DNA from: CAZAYP01 sp964489425 [NCBI: uncultured Verrucomicrobiota bacterium]
GTDB taxonomy: Bacteria; Verrucomicrobiota; Kiritimatiellia; RZYC01
NCBI GenBank assembly: GCA_964489425.1
Contig: CAZAYP010000086.1
Location: 1 to 19,427, forward strand
Direction of reading: 5' to 3'
Length of the DNA stretch: 19,427 nt
This document shows positions 1-6,147 of the stretch, piece after piece. Within the stretch, counting starts at the first letter, position 1; each line of letters opens with the position of its first letter. The notes below the pieces were generated by a model. The model was not told where the DNA came from. It saw only the letters and a list, made by a program, of their open reading frames with translations, and made no database searches. Both the position numbers and the translations under genes were made by a program.

Positions 1-70
1 ATATCAGCGCGCTACCACTGCCCACCCCCAAAACCGGGCTTTCTTAACCGCTGCCGCCATTACGATGCGG

Positions 71-99
71 TTGACATAGTAGCAATATAATGCTACTAT
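71..99 (+). promoter_or_regulatory. Strong sigma70-type promoter with nested palindrome
   Basis: A perfect -35 box TTGACA (71-76) is followed by a 17-bp spacer and TACTAT (94-99) as -10. The spacer and -10 hold a perfect dyad: TAGTAGCA (77-84), six bases, TGCTACTA (91-98). The dyad covers most of the region between the boxes, so a bound dimer would block RNA polymerase. The promoter points at the small gene starting at 119, whose Shine-Dalgarno GGAG is at 110-113. The sites are read directly; repression is inferred. Confidence 0.8.
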
Positions 100-118
100 T
101 ACGCGAAAAGGAGACCCC

Positions 119-421
119 ATGTCAACACAACTCGAACGCAAAGAATGGCAGATTCGGTCGCTCCTCGCCCGGGTGGCCCGGCTCGGTGACCTTCGCCCGG
201 GGACGCTGACGGTGCAGTACCGCCATCCGACCGAGCGTAAGACTCCGTTCCACCAAATCAGTTATACACACAAGGGCCGGAGCCGGTCGGAGTACGTCCG
301 TCCAGAGAACCTCCCGGGCGTTCGAAGAGAGATTGCCGCCTACAAGAAGTTCCGCCGCCTTATCGAGCAGATCATCGAACGGTCGCTGGAGGCCTCGCGG
401 CTACGCTATCGGCGCCGATAG
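119..421 (+). CDS. DUF6788-like small protein
   Basis: This 100-aa basic protein follows a strong promoter and a good Shine-Dalgarno (GGAG at 110-113, five bases before ATG). Its pattern resembles DUF6788: an N-terminal helix, a GTLTVQYRHP segment where family members usually have a Gly-Ser plus Cys-rich stretch, a lysine/arginine-rich hairpin ending in EYVRPENL, and a long C-terminal helix with an IEQIIERSLE repeat. The cysteines usual in the family are absent here. Function is unknown; such proteins are often found near transposases, but none is visible in this window. The palindrome in its promoter suggests autoregulation or control by a partner. The gene may belong to a unit that extends left of the window. 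The family match is from memory of the pattern, not a search. Confidence 0.65.
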   Translation: MSTQLERKEWQIRSLLARVARLGDLRPGTLTVQYRHPTERKTPFHQISYTHKGRSRSEYVRPENLPGVRREIAAYKKFRRLIEQIIERSLEASRLRYRRR

Positions 422-516
422 GAGCCCCGTCCCGCCCCGATCCTTGCAACCGACGCAGATGGGGGGGGCAATAAATCGCAGATGCGCCCAGTCGTCACCC
501 GTTGCGTCAAATGGTA

Positions 517-546
517 TTGACACTCGGCGGCAATGTAGCACAAAAT
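517..546 (+). promoter_or_regulatory. Putative promoter of the toxin-antitoxin pair
   Basis: A perfect TTGACA lies at 517-522, and CAAAAT (4 of 6 matches) lies at 541-546 after 18 bp. Transcription would start at about 553, only a few bases before the antitoxin ATG at 556, and no Shine-Dalgarno is visible. The antitoxin mRNA may therefore be leaderless or nearly so. The segment also contains GTAGCA (535-540), the same hexamer as in the 77-98 palindrome, which could be a coincidence. Confidence 0.45.
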
Positions 547-555
547 GTCCACACT

Positions 556-804
556 ATGAAAACGGCAACGATAAGACAGGTACGCAACGACTTCGGCACC
601 GTGCTTTCCTGGGTGGCCAACGGCGAAGAAGTGACGGTGTTGAATAGAACGCGGCCTGTGGCCAGGATATGCCCGCCACGCCCCCAAGCCCAGCCCGTGT
701 TCAGAATGCCGGACTTTACCGCCCGTGCCAAGGCTATATTCGGCAATCGCCGCACCCATGCGGTCGAGCACCTTTTGAAAGAGCGGGGGCAAAGCCCATG
801 GTAA
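556..804 (+). CDS. Phd/YefM-type antitoxin
   Basis: This 82-aa protein starts MKTATIRQVRNDFGTVLSWV and continues with GEEVTVLNRTRPVARICP. That is the beta-alpha-alpha-beta DNA-binding fold of the Phd/YefM (prevent-host-death) family at residues 1-40. The C-terminal half (about 50-82) would wrap the toxin. The start at 556 is chosen over an earlier in-frame ATG at 502 because family members begin exactly here, although no Shine-Dalgarno precedes it. The last bases overlap the toxin ATG by seven nucleotides, a typical coupled antitoxin-toxin layout. The protein should neutralise the PIN ribonuclease encoded next and repress the shared promoter; this role is inferred from the family. Confidence 0.85.
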   Translation: MKTATIRQVRNDFGTVLSWVANGEEVTVLNRTRPVARICPPRPQAQPVFRMPDFTARAKAIFGNRRTHAVEHLLKERGQSPW

Positions 805-1232
805 CGTATGCTGATACCAGCTTTTTGCTTTCGCTTTACACGGCCGATGCCAACCACGCGGCGGCTATTGAGCAGTTGAAGCGGATAAAGGCGGCCATGC
901 CTTTCACGCCCCTGCAACGGCATGAACTACGAAACGCGGTGCGCCTTCAGGTGTTTCGCAAAGACATTACAGAGCGGGACAGGGACGCCGTGTTGCGCAA
1001 TATAGACGCCGACGTCAAAGACGGTTTTCTGGTCGAAACCGGCTTGCCGTGGGTCAGCGTTTTTGCCGAAGCCGAGACGTTAAGCGCCGACCACGCCGAA
1101 CGGCTTGGGACGCGGGGCATGGATATTCTGCACGTCGCGGCGGCCCGCGCAATAGGCGCACATGACTTTTTAACCTTTGATGGCCGCCAGAAAACTTTGG
1201 CCGCCAAGGCGGGCTTGAAGGTGAAGCCGTAG
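798..1232 (+). CDS. PIN-domain toxin (VapC-like ribonuclease)
   Basis: This 144-aa protein is a single PIN domain, the Mg2+-dependent RNase fold of VapC toxins. The acidic residues expected at the active site are visible: D6 in YADTSFL, E43 in HELRNA, D109 in GMDILHVAAA and D128 in LTFDGRQ. The start at 798 overlaps the antitoxin end (802-804 is its stop), so translation is coupled. Length is normal for the family, and all catalytic residues are present, so the toxin should be active. VapC enzymes cleave tRNA or rRNA. A tRNA-Leu gene lies 370 bp downstream, but nothing links it to this toxin. A GC hairpin with little U-tract (1227-1245) overlaps the stop codon. Confidence 0.88.
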   Translation: MVTYADTSFLLSLYTADANHAAAIEQLKRIKAAMPFTPLQRHELRNAVRLQVFRKDITERDRDAVLRNIDADVKDGFLVETGLPWVSVFAEAETLSADHAERLGTRGMDILHVAAARAIGAHDFLTFDGRQKTLAAKAGLKVKP

Positions 1233-1598
1233 CGCCGCCCTACGGAATGCGTTAGTGTGTCCTCGAAAACCTGCCACGCCATAGTGGGCGTTGTCCCCAA
1301 TATAACGCACCCGACCCAACTCAAGCCGAACCGTCACGCCCAGTTGAAGGTGAGTTCTGATGGAGAACCAGCGTGGAACATGCACGCCGCACAAGGGAGC
1401 CTCGTGCCGGCTTGGGGGTGGCTAGCCGTGGAAATCGGACGGCAACGGACAAAAACGGACCGCCGGCCGATGTAACTAAAATGTTACCAATTCGTGCAGG
1501 TATCAGGCGTTGCACCGAACCGCACACCAGCGCATGGGATGACCGCAGCGATCATCGTTTTGACCGCATAAAAACTGGGTAATTCGCGCATAACTGGT
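1233..1598. other. Gene-free spacer between toxin and tRNA-Leu
   Basis: No convincing coding sequence is seen on either strand in these 366 bp. It holds a weak hairpin at the toxin stop (arms 1227-1232 and 1240-1245, 7-base loop) and a triple CGGAC repeat at 1436-1460. It is chromosomal flank lying outside the integrated element. Confidence 0.6.
1436..1460 (+). repeat. Three CGGAC motifs at 10-bp spacing
   Basis: CGGAC occurs at 1436-1440, 1446-1450 and 1456-1460, exactly one DNA turn apart. The bases between differ (GGCAA, AAAAA). Such phasing is typical of protein-binding sites, but there is no adjacent gene start to regulate and it may be chance in GC-rich DNA. Confidence 0.35.
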
Positions 1599-1684
1599 TG
1601 GTGCCCGGGGCGGGAGTCGAACCCGCACACCCTTACGGATAACGGATTTTAAGTCCGTTGCGTCTGCCATTCCGCCACCCGGGC
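1599..1684 (-). tRNA. tRNA-Leu (anticodon UAA)
   Basis: Read on the minus strand, 1684 to 1599, this is an 86-nt class II tRNA. The acceptor stem GCCCGGG pairs with CCCGGGC, followed by discriminator A and an encoded CCA. The D arm contains GGCGGAATGGCAGACGC, typical of tRNA-Leu. The anticodon stem ACGGA/TCCGT encloses loop CTTAAAA (anticodon TAA). A long variable arm and a TTCGACTCC T loop follow. The gene is the integration site of the element to its right. The 5' half, from the anticodon loop outward, lies within the 52-bp direct repeat, so the 5' half and the promoter of the present gene were supplied by the element. Confidence 0.95.
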
Positions 1685-1696
1685 TAAAGCCTTAAT
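1645..1696. repeat. Left attachment-site repeat (52 bp)
   Basis: This segment is identical to 9754-9805 over 52 bp. It runs from the anticodon stem-loop of the tRNA-Leu through its 5' end and 12 bp of upstream DNA. The bases just outside differ (G at 1644 against A at 9753; T at 1697 against C at 9806). It is the left boundary of the integrated element. Strand exchange probably occurred in or near the anticodon loop, a common site for tRNA-directed tyrosine recombinases. Confidence 0.9.
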
Positions 1697-1704
1697 TATC
1701 AAGC

Positions 1705-1734
1705 ATTATCCATTGCGGGCCAGCATATTGTGAA
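1705..1734 (-). promoter_or_regulatory. Promoter of tRNA-Leu, lying inside the element
   Basis: On the minus strand TTCACA (1734-1729, 5 of 6 matches) is followed after 18 bp by GATAAT (1710-1705, 5 of 6). Transcription would start about 14 bases before the tRNA 5' end at 1684. The site lies just beyond the 52-bp repeat, in element-derived DNA. In the diverged copy at the right junction the aligned -10 reads CATTGC and the -35 reads TTTGCA, so that copy has no recognisable promoter. Confidence 0.55.
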
Positions 1735-1798
1735 AGTGCTACTGTTACCATTTGCGACTTTCTGCGCCCTTCGGTTTCATGTGTTTTGGGGTTTAGAA

Positions 1799-1818
1799 AG
1801 CATACAAAAAGCATACAG
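1799..1818 (+). repeat. Left pair of GCATACA sites (integrase arm sites?)
   Basis: AGCATACA occurs at 1799-1806 and again at 1810-1817, 11 bp apart. The same pair with the same 11-bp spacing and orientation occurs at the right end (9698-9716). Paired short direct repeats at both ends of an element with a tyrosine recombinase are what arm-type integrase binding sites look like. Binding is inferred. Confidence 0.6.
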
Positions 1819-1940
1819 TTTTTTGCAGCGGGGTGCCCCGGCTGGGGGGCGGTTGCTGCATTATGCGTTTTCCCGTTCATGCCGCGCATTATACCCGCCC
1901 GTTGCGCGCGTGTTCAAGGCGCTTTTGCGGCCCCACCCCG

Positions 1941-1967
1941 CCGACATTCCCGACAATCCCGACATTC
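1941..1967 (+). repeat. Left iteron cluster A, 3 x 9 bp
   Basis: Three back-to-back 9-mers are seen: CCGACATTC, CCGACAATC, CCGACATTC, starting at 1941, 1950 and 1959. The period is exactly 9 bp. Related clusters lie at 2006-2032, 9504-9528, 9579-9602 and 9939-9965. Confidence 0.8.
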
Positions 1968-2005
1968 TACCCCCCGCGCGGAAGCCCCCCTTGCGCCACT
2001 GCCTG

Positions 2006-2032
2006 CCGACAAACCCGACTTTCCCGACAAAC
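2006..2032 (+). repeat. Left iteron cluster B, 3 x 9 bp
   Basis: CCGACAAAC, CCGACTTTC and CCGACAAAC start at 2006, 2015 and 2024, again with a 9-bp period. The cluster ends 16 bp before the stop of the TerS-like gene. Together with cluster A it makes six units near the left end. Confidence 0.8.
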
Positions 2033-2048
2033 CACCCCCAGGGCCAGC

Positions 2049-2561
2049 CTACCCGGCCGGTGCGCGGTGCGGGCAATCCCGGCAGCGTGTATCTTCCACG
2101 GTGCGGGCTTCGTCGGCGATTTCCCGCAGGCAGTCATAAATCGCCGCGTGCAAGATGCCGGCCACGTCCAGGGCCGGCTTGTTTTCTAACAGGGGCGGCA
2201 GGGAGTTTTCCAACGTCAGGAATCTGGCCTTCACGGTTGCGGCCATCGACAATAATTCGTGTTCGGCAGTTTCGCGGCTCAGCCACTTGCCTTGCTCGGC
2301 TTCCCGTTTGAAGCGGAGTGTCGCGATTTCTTCCCGCAGTTTTTCGCGCCGAAGCTCGGTGATGCTTTCATCGGCCGGCGCGCGGTTGTCCAGCTTTTGC
2401 CGTCTCCTGATGTAATCCATGACCGCCGGCCCGTCGTAAAGCCACACCACCCCCTTGCGGCCCGTAGCCGGGGGGGCCTCAGGCCGCTTCATGTGCTTGT
2501 CGAACGTGGTGCGCGATATGCCCAGTTCCTTGCGGATATCCGATATCGTCATTTCTCGCAT
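2049..2561 (-). CDS. Small terminase-like protein (Nu1/TerS type)
   Basis: This 170-aa protein begins with a helix-turn-helix (residues 4-26, ISDIRKELGISRTTFDKHM). A linker and a long charged helical region follow (about 68-100, LRREKLREEIATLRFKREAE), then GKWLSRETAEHELLSMAATVK and a helical core (about 105-150). This order matches DNA-packaging Nu1/small terminase proteins: N-terminal DNA binding, then oligomerisation. Small terminase recognises packaging sites and recruits the large terminase. No large subunit is encoded here, which is the situation in PICIs, where TerS redirects the helper phage terminase. A CRDCPH motif near the C-terminus could bind metal. The start has a purine-rich Shine-Dalgarno (GGGGG); a second ATG three codons in is possible. 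It is the last gene of the leftward operon. It could instead be a general HTH protein. Confidence 0.6.
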   Translation of the reverse strand: MREMTISDIRKELGISRTTFDKHMKRPEAPPATGRKGVVWLYDGPAVMDYIRRRQKLDNRAPADESITELRREKLREEIATLRFKREAEQGKWLSRETAEHELLSMAATVKARFLTLENSLPPLLENKPALDVAGILHAAIYDCLREIADEARTVEDTRCRDCPHRAPAG

Positions 2562-2648
2562 TTATACCCCCATCTAAAAACTTGATGTGCAGAGAAGGGG
2601 CGCAACCGACACCCACAGCGACATCCCCCCTTCAAGTAGGACCCGTAA

Positions 2649-2912
2649 CTATTTAATCCCGTGACACTTGCATGACCCTTCCGGCGGCACAAAACATTTG
2701 CGCCACACACCATCATTGCGGGCAGCCAGGCGGCGGCAGCGGCCCGGCTTGCGGGCCGTATCCAGCAGGCCGTACAGCGCCCCCACGGCCAGGTTCAGCG
2801 TGCACTCTTGCCTGTCAGCCAGGCGGGCCAAACGGCCAGCCTCGGCCCGGTTCCGCTCGGCGGCCGCCCCCAGGGTTTGCAGCGCGCGCAATAACTTTTT
2901 GTGTTGGTTCAT
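2649..2912 (-). CDS. Hypothetical protein, Cys-containing (87 aa)
   Basis: Not recognised. The 87-aa protein has a basic N-terminus (MNQHKKLLRALQTL), an Ala/Arg-rich helical segment (about 14-50) and a C-terminal tail with four cysteines (C58, C68, C80, C82), the last two in CKCH. It starts two bases beyond the stop of the upstream gene, with AAAGGA about ten bases before ATG, so it is probably translated from the same mRNA. It lies between the replication protein and the TerS-like gene, where PICIs carry small packaging-interference or capsid-redirecting genes. That analogy is positional only. Confidence 0.6.
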   Translation of the reverse strand: MNQHKKLLRALQTLGAAAERNRAEAGRLARLADRQECTLNLAVGALYGLLDTARKPGRCRRLAARNDGVWRKCFVPPEGSCKCHGIK

Positions 2913-2914
2913 GT

Positions 2915-3172
2915 TCAGGTTCCTTTCTCGGTTTGGTTGTGTGTGCAGAATAGTTGCGGGTCATCGGCCAGCCATTGCGTAATAGCCAGCAGCGCCCCCA
3001 CGGCGGCCGGCGCTTCGGTGCCCGGTTTGAGTATAACCCGCACAGCCGGTACCTCGGCAACGATATCGCAGGTTGCGCTTGAATGCAGACAGCGGCCAGC
3101 GGCGTCATAATTTAGGAATCCCGTGGACGCTTCCGGCTTGCCTAGAAAACAGCAAATGTGTTGCTCGCCCAT
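2915..3172 (-). CDS. Hypothetical protein (85 aa)
   Basis: Not recognised. The start ATG (3172-3170) follows the stop of the preceding gene (3176-3174) by one base, and GGGGTG upstream may serve as Shine-Dalgarno. The N-terminus has a CC pair (MGEQHICCFLGKPE), with further cysteines at about 28, 35 and 75. The middle (EVPAVRVILKPGTEAPAAVG) looks like beta strands followed by a helix. The tight spacing on both sides supports a real gene in the leftward operon. Confidence 0.55.
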   Translation of the reverse strand: MGEQHICCFLGKPEASTGFLNYDAAGRCLHSSATCDIVAEVPAVRVILKPGTEAPAAVGALLAITQWLADDPQLFCTHNQTEKGT

Positions 3173-3173
3173 T

Positions 3174-3416
3174 TTAGTTCACCCCGAAGCGGTTGCCCGC
3201 ATCGGGCAGCCAGGCGGCCCCCGGCCCCGTGGGAGGTTGCTGCTTGAAAAGCCGTTCGAGTTCGCCCAAGGCTTTTTCCACGATTGCCGCGCGGCGGCCC
3301 ATTTCGGCTTTGGTGGCGTCGGCCGCGTCTGATTCCCGCTTGATGTATTCCATGACGGCCCCAAACACTTCCCGCAGGGCGGGGCAGTCGCCTTCGGTTA
3401 TTGGTTTATCCTTCAT
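3174..3416 (-). CDS. Hypothetical helical protein (80 aa)
   Basis: Not recognised. The protein is mostly helical and charged (residues 12-60), with a proline-rich tail. A clear Shine-Dalgarno (AGGGAAG) precedes the ATG. It begins 11 bases after the stop of the PrimPol-DUF3987 gene and ends one base before the next start. It could be a partner of the replication protein or a helper-phage interference factor; the sequence alone does not decide. Confidence 0.6.
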   Translation of the reverse strand: MKDKPITEGDCPALREVFGAVMEYIKRESDAADATKAEMGRRAAIVEKALGELERLFKQQPPTGPGAAWLPDAGNRFGVN

Positions 3417-3427
3417 TATGCTTCCCT

Positions 3428-5875
3428 TTATCCCTCGTTAAGCCCGGCCGGCGGTATTGCCGGATTGGGGCAAATCAAGAATAGTTCATGCGACGGCGCG
3501 GCTTTCACTCGGGCCGGGTGGGTTGCACTCTTTAGCCAGCCGCGCAGTTCCAGAAACAGCAGGGCCTCCCGCGCGGCGTTGCATTCATCCAGGCCGGCCC
3601 ATCCGAAGCGCGCCACGTCGCGCGGCTTCACGGCCTCGACCCGGCCTAGGCCTTCGGCTTCCCGCAGACCGGCCAGCTTGGCGCGGTGCTTGTCCAGCAG
3701 CGGCCACAGTTCGCGCGCCTTGGATTTTTCGGGTGTCTCTCCCATGAACGCGACGGCCCGGCCCAGGTGGGCCCGCAGACAGCGCGCGAGTTCGATTGCC
3801 CGGCGCATTTCGTCCGGCGTGATGGTGCTGGTGATGGCGCGGCCGGCCTCGGCGTGCTCGTAAAGATGGAAGCACAGGCCAACGCGGGCGGCATGCTCAG
3901 GCAGCTTCGACAAACAGCCGGCCAGCAGGGGCGGCGCGGCCAGGGCGTCGCGCTTTACTTCGTCGTGGAACGATTTCCACAGGCCGAAGGCGCGATAATC
4001 CAGCCCCACAACGTGCGGGCAGGCGTTCCCTTCGGCATCGGTAGCCATGGCCAGGCCCAGCAGCTTGGTTATGCCGGCGTCGTAGGCGGCAAGGATTTCA
4101 GGTTCAATGCTGGCCGTCGGGTATTCCGCACCCCCGGCCCGCTCGGGCAGCAGAAAAATCCAGCGGGCCAAAAAACCGCTTTCCCGCAGTTCGTCGCTCT
4201 GGCCAAGCGTTTGTAAACTGTCCGTCTGGGTGGCCAAAAACGCCGCCAGCACGGGGCAAGCGAGCTCAAAGGACGGTTTGTCAACGGCGCTCCGGTCATT
4301 GCGCCAGAAGTCGCCCGCATGGCCGGCCAGGTACAAGCCTATATCGGCCCCTTGGGAATTATATCGGCCCCTTGCAATGCTCAGAACGTGCCGGGCTTCG
4401 CTCGAAAAAATGCCAAGCACGCTCCCGTTGCGTGCCATTATGCGGGCAGCAGCTTCGCCGGTAACGTCATTGCAAACTAAAACCGGGGCGCAAGGCTTGG
4501 CGGTTTCCACGGCTTGCAGGCGCAGTATTTCGGCAGTCAATTTCACGGTGTCGCCGTCACCTTTCGCAAGCTGGCGCTCAATTCCCGTGATCTGGGCGCG
4601 GGCGGCTCGGGCGTCGGCGGCCCATTGCGCCAGTTCCTTTTCGGACCGTTCCCGCATTTCCCGCTGGCGGGCCAACAGCGGCTTTTGCACAACGCGACAA
4701 ACCGGGGTTTTCGTCCCGCCAACGGTCATGGCGGCCAGCACAAACAAGTTCGCGTGCTGGTGGTGGTCGGCCTTGATTTCAATGCGGGCCACGTTTCGGC
4801 AGGCAATAGAAACAGCCCCCAACAACGCCCCGCCGGGCAACTCTGGCGGCGTGTTCATGGTGTCCACAATCGCGCGGCCCAGGGCGGCCAAGGTTGCGGG
4901 AAAACAATCCCACGGCCAGGGCGGCGGCGGGGTGGCGAGTCCGCCCAGGGGCAGCGGCTCGGGCCAGGGCTCGGCTTGGGCTTCGCCCATGGTTTGCTTG
5001 CGGCCGTCGTGGGCGGCCCCGAAGGCGTCGGTGTGCTCAGGCCCGGCGGCCGGTTCGCGGGCGATCTTGGAATATGCGCTTGCAACAGCGGCCCGCACTT
5101 CGGATTCGTTCATGGCCGGCCGGCAACGGCCCGCAAAGTACATCACTTGTTCAAGGGTTGCGTCGGCCGGCCAGCCTTCATCACGCAGTTGGACGGCTAT
5201 AAAAAAAGCGGTTGCGTTGCGGCCCCCTTCATCGGCCCCGGCGGCAATAGCATCGGCCACGCTGGGCGGAATGCCCGGCATCCCCGCAGGCGGCGGCGTG
5301 GCGGGTTCGTCTTTCGGCAGGTAGTCGACCAGCGGTTTTTTCTTGGGCAGGCCCGGCTCATATACTTCGGGCGTGTACTCCGGCCGCCAGGGCAGCGGCT
5401 CGGTATCTTGGGTTACGACATAGCGCCCGCCGGTGGAGTGAACCGAAGGCGGGGCTACCACTTGACCGCCCACCGATTTCAAATCTCCCCAGCCGACTTT
5501 GACCTTGGCCAGTTGTGCGGGCGCGGGCTGCCCGTCTGCAAGCCGGTAGTACTTATGGCATCGGCCGGGCTCAGCATTTGTGCGGGCAACCGTATATGTG
5601 CGCGCGGCCTCGGGATGGGCGGCGGCCCATGCGGGGTATGCCTCGGCGGCGTCAAAGTCTAGGACGACCAGCCGGCTCGGCCCGCATGAAATGCCGATAT
5701 TCATGCCGTTTTTGTAAAGCGGCAAGTCGGCTTCGGTTGCTTTGTGATTCTGCCATCCGGTAATGGTTGGCGCTTTCCCGGTGTCCTTGTCGCCCACAAC
5801 AGGCGCGCCATTCGGCACGGGGTGCCAACCTCGGGCCATGTAATCGCGCGCGGCATCCCGCAACATGGTTTTCAT
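3428..5875 (-). CDS. PrimPol-DUF3987 replication protein
   Basis: This 815-aa protein is a fusion. Residues 1-170 form a bifunctional primase-polymerase domain (PF09250 style): WHPVP, catalytic DFD at 73-75, H107 in RCHKYYR, and SVGGQVVAPPSVH at 134-146. Residues about 205-275 look like a primase C-terminal helical domain. Residues about 325-700 match DUF3987, with a weak P-loop-like VGGTKTP at 385-391 and a coiled stretch at about 398-460. The GRYNSQGADIGLYL block (503-516) is also typical of DUF3987. Such proteins prime and help replicate plasmids, prophages and satellites. The start overlaps the stop of the upstream HTH gene (ATGA). A 20-bp repeat (4340-4374) is read in two frames inside the GRYNS region. 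All primase catalytic residues are intact. Confidence 0.88.
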   Translation of the reverse strand: MKTMLRDAARDYMARGWHPVPNGAPVVGDKDTGKAPTITGWQNHKATEADLPLYKNGMNIGISCGPSRLVVLDFDAAEAYPAWAAAHPEAARTYTVARTNAEPGRCHKYYRLADGQPAPAQLAKVKVGWGDLKSVGGQVVAPPSVHSTGGRYVVTQDTEPLPWRPEYTPEVYEPGLPKKKPLVDYLPKDEPATPPPAGMPGIPPSVADAIAAGADEGGRNATAFFIAVQLRDEGWPADATLEQVMYFAGRCRPAMNESEVRAAVASAYSKIAREPAAGPEHTDAFGAAHDGRKQTMGEAQAEPWPEPLPLGGLATPPPPWPWDCFPATLAALGRAIVDTMNTPPELPGGALLGAVSIACRNVARIEIKADHHQHANLFVLAAMTVGGTKTPVCRVVQKPLLARQREMRERSEKELAQWAADARAARAQITGIERQLAKGDGDTVKLTAEILRLQAVETAKPCAPVLVCNDVTGEAAARIMARNGSVLGIFSSEARHVLSIARGRYNSQGADIGLYLAGHAGDFWRNDRSAVDKPSFELACPVLAAFLATQTDSLQTLGQSDELRESGFLARWIFLLPERAGGAEYPTASIEPEILAAYDAGITKLLGLAMATDAEGNACPHVVGLDYRAFGLWKSFHDEVKRDALAAPPLLAGCLSKLPEHAARVGLCFHLYEHAEAGRAITSTITPDEMRRAIELARCLRAHLGRAVAFMGETPEKSKARELWPLLDKHRAKLAGLREAEGLGRVEAVKPRDVARFGWAGLDECNAAREALLFLELRGWLKSATHPARVKAAPSHELFLICPNPAIPPAGLNEG

Positions 5876-6147
5876 ACTTTGGGCTCTCCGTGGGCCAGGG
5901 CTTCAACTTCTGATTTGCGCCACCTAATGCAACGCGGGCTTCGCCGTATGGGGTGCAGCTGCCCCCGGCGGCGGTAACGGAAAACGCTTTTTGCGTGGCA
6001 TTCCAGCAGGGCGGCGGCGGCCTTCGTGGTTATGAGTTCATCCCGGCCACCATCACGGCAAGCGGCTAAAATGCGGGCTTCGCGCTCGGCATCAATGCCC
6101 AGGGCCCGCAAAAACTGCCGCAGGGCGGCCAGCTCTTGCGGCTTCAT
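5872..6147 (-). CDS. AlpA/excisionase-like HTH protein
   Basis: This 91-aa protein has a C-terminal winged helix-turn-helix of the MerR-like HTH_17/AlpA/Xis kind (residues 38-85): LITTKAAAALLECHAKSVFR, then RRRGQLHPI and a wing ending IRWRKSEVEAL. The N-terminal 35 residues are helical. Proteins of this type act as recombination directionality factors or as activators of satellite genes. The ATG overlaps the stop of the preceding gene (ATGA at 6147-6144), and its own stop overlaps the primase start in the same way. The longer open frame upstream lies inside the 163-aa gene and is not used. A role in excision is inferred from family and position. Confidence 0.75.
   Translation of the reverse strand: MKPQELAALRQFLRALGIDAEREARILAACRDGGRDELITTKAAAALLECHAKSVFRYRRRGQLHPIRRSPRCIRWRKSEVEALAHGEPKV

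Larger units (their letters stand above)
1685..2048. other. Left terminal region of the element (no gene)
   Basis: This 364-bp stretch contains no convincing gene. It holds the end of the att repeat, the tRNA promoter, a pair of GCATACA sites, a small GC palindrome (arms 1829-1833 and 1836-1840), and two triplets of CCGAC-type repeats ending just before the stop of the TerS-like gene. It appears to be the left attP arm. Apart from about 110 bp around the GCATACA pair, it aligns with 9806-9965. Confidence 0.7.

Noticed and set aside
1829-1840. GC hairpin near the left iterons as a terminator
   Set aside because: The T-run (1819-1824) precedes the stem in plus orientation and becomes an A-run in minus orientation, so it fits neither direction.
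1927-2040. CRISPR array from the repeated CCGACA units
   Set aside because: Units are 9 bp and contiguous, without spacers, and there are no cas genes; they are iterons.
4107-5662. Long plus-strand frames (405 and 382 codons) across the primase gene
   Set aside because: They overlap the clear PrimPol-DUF3987 gene, lack Shine-Dalgarno sequences and encode low-complexity Arg/Ser/Gly-rich sequence.
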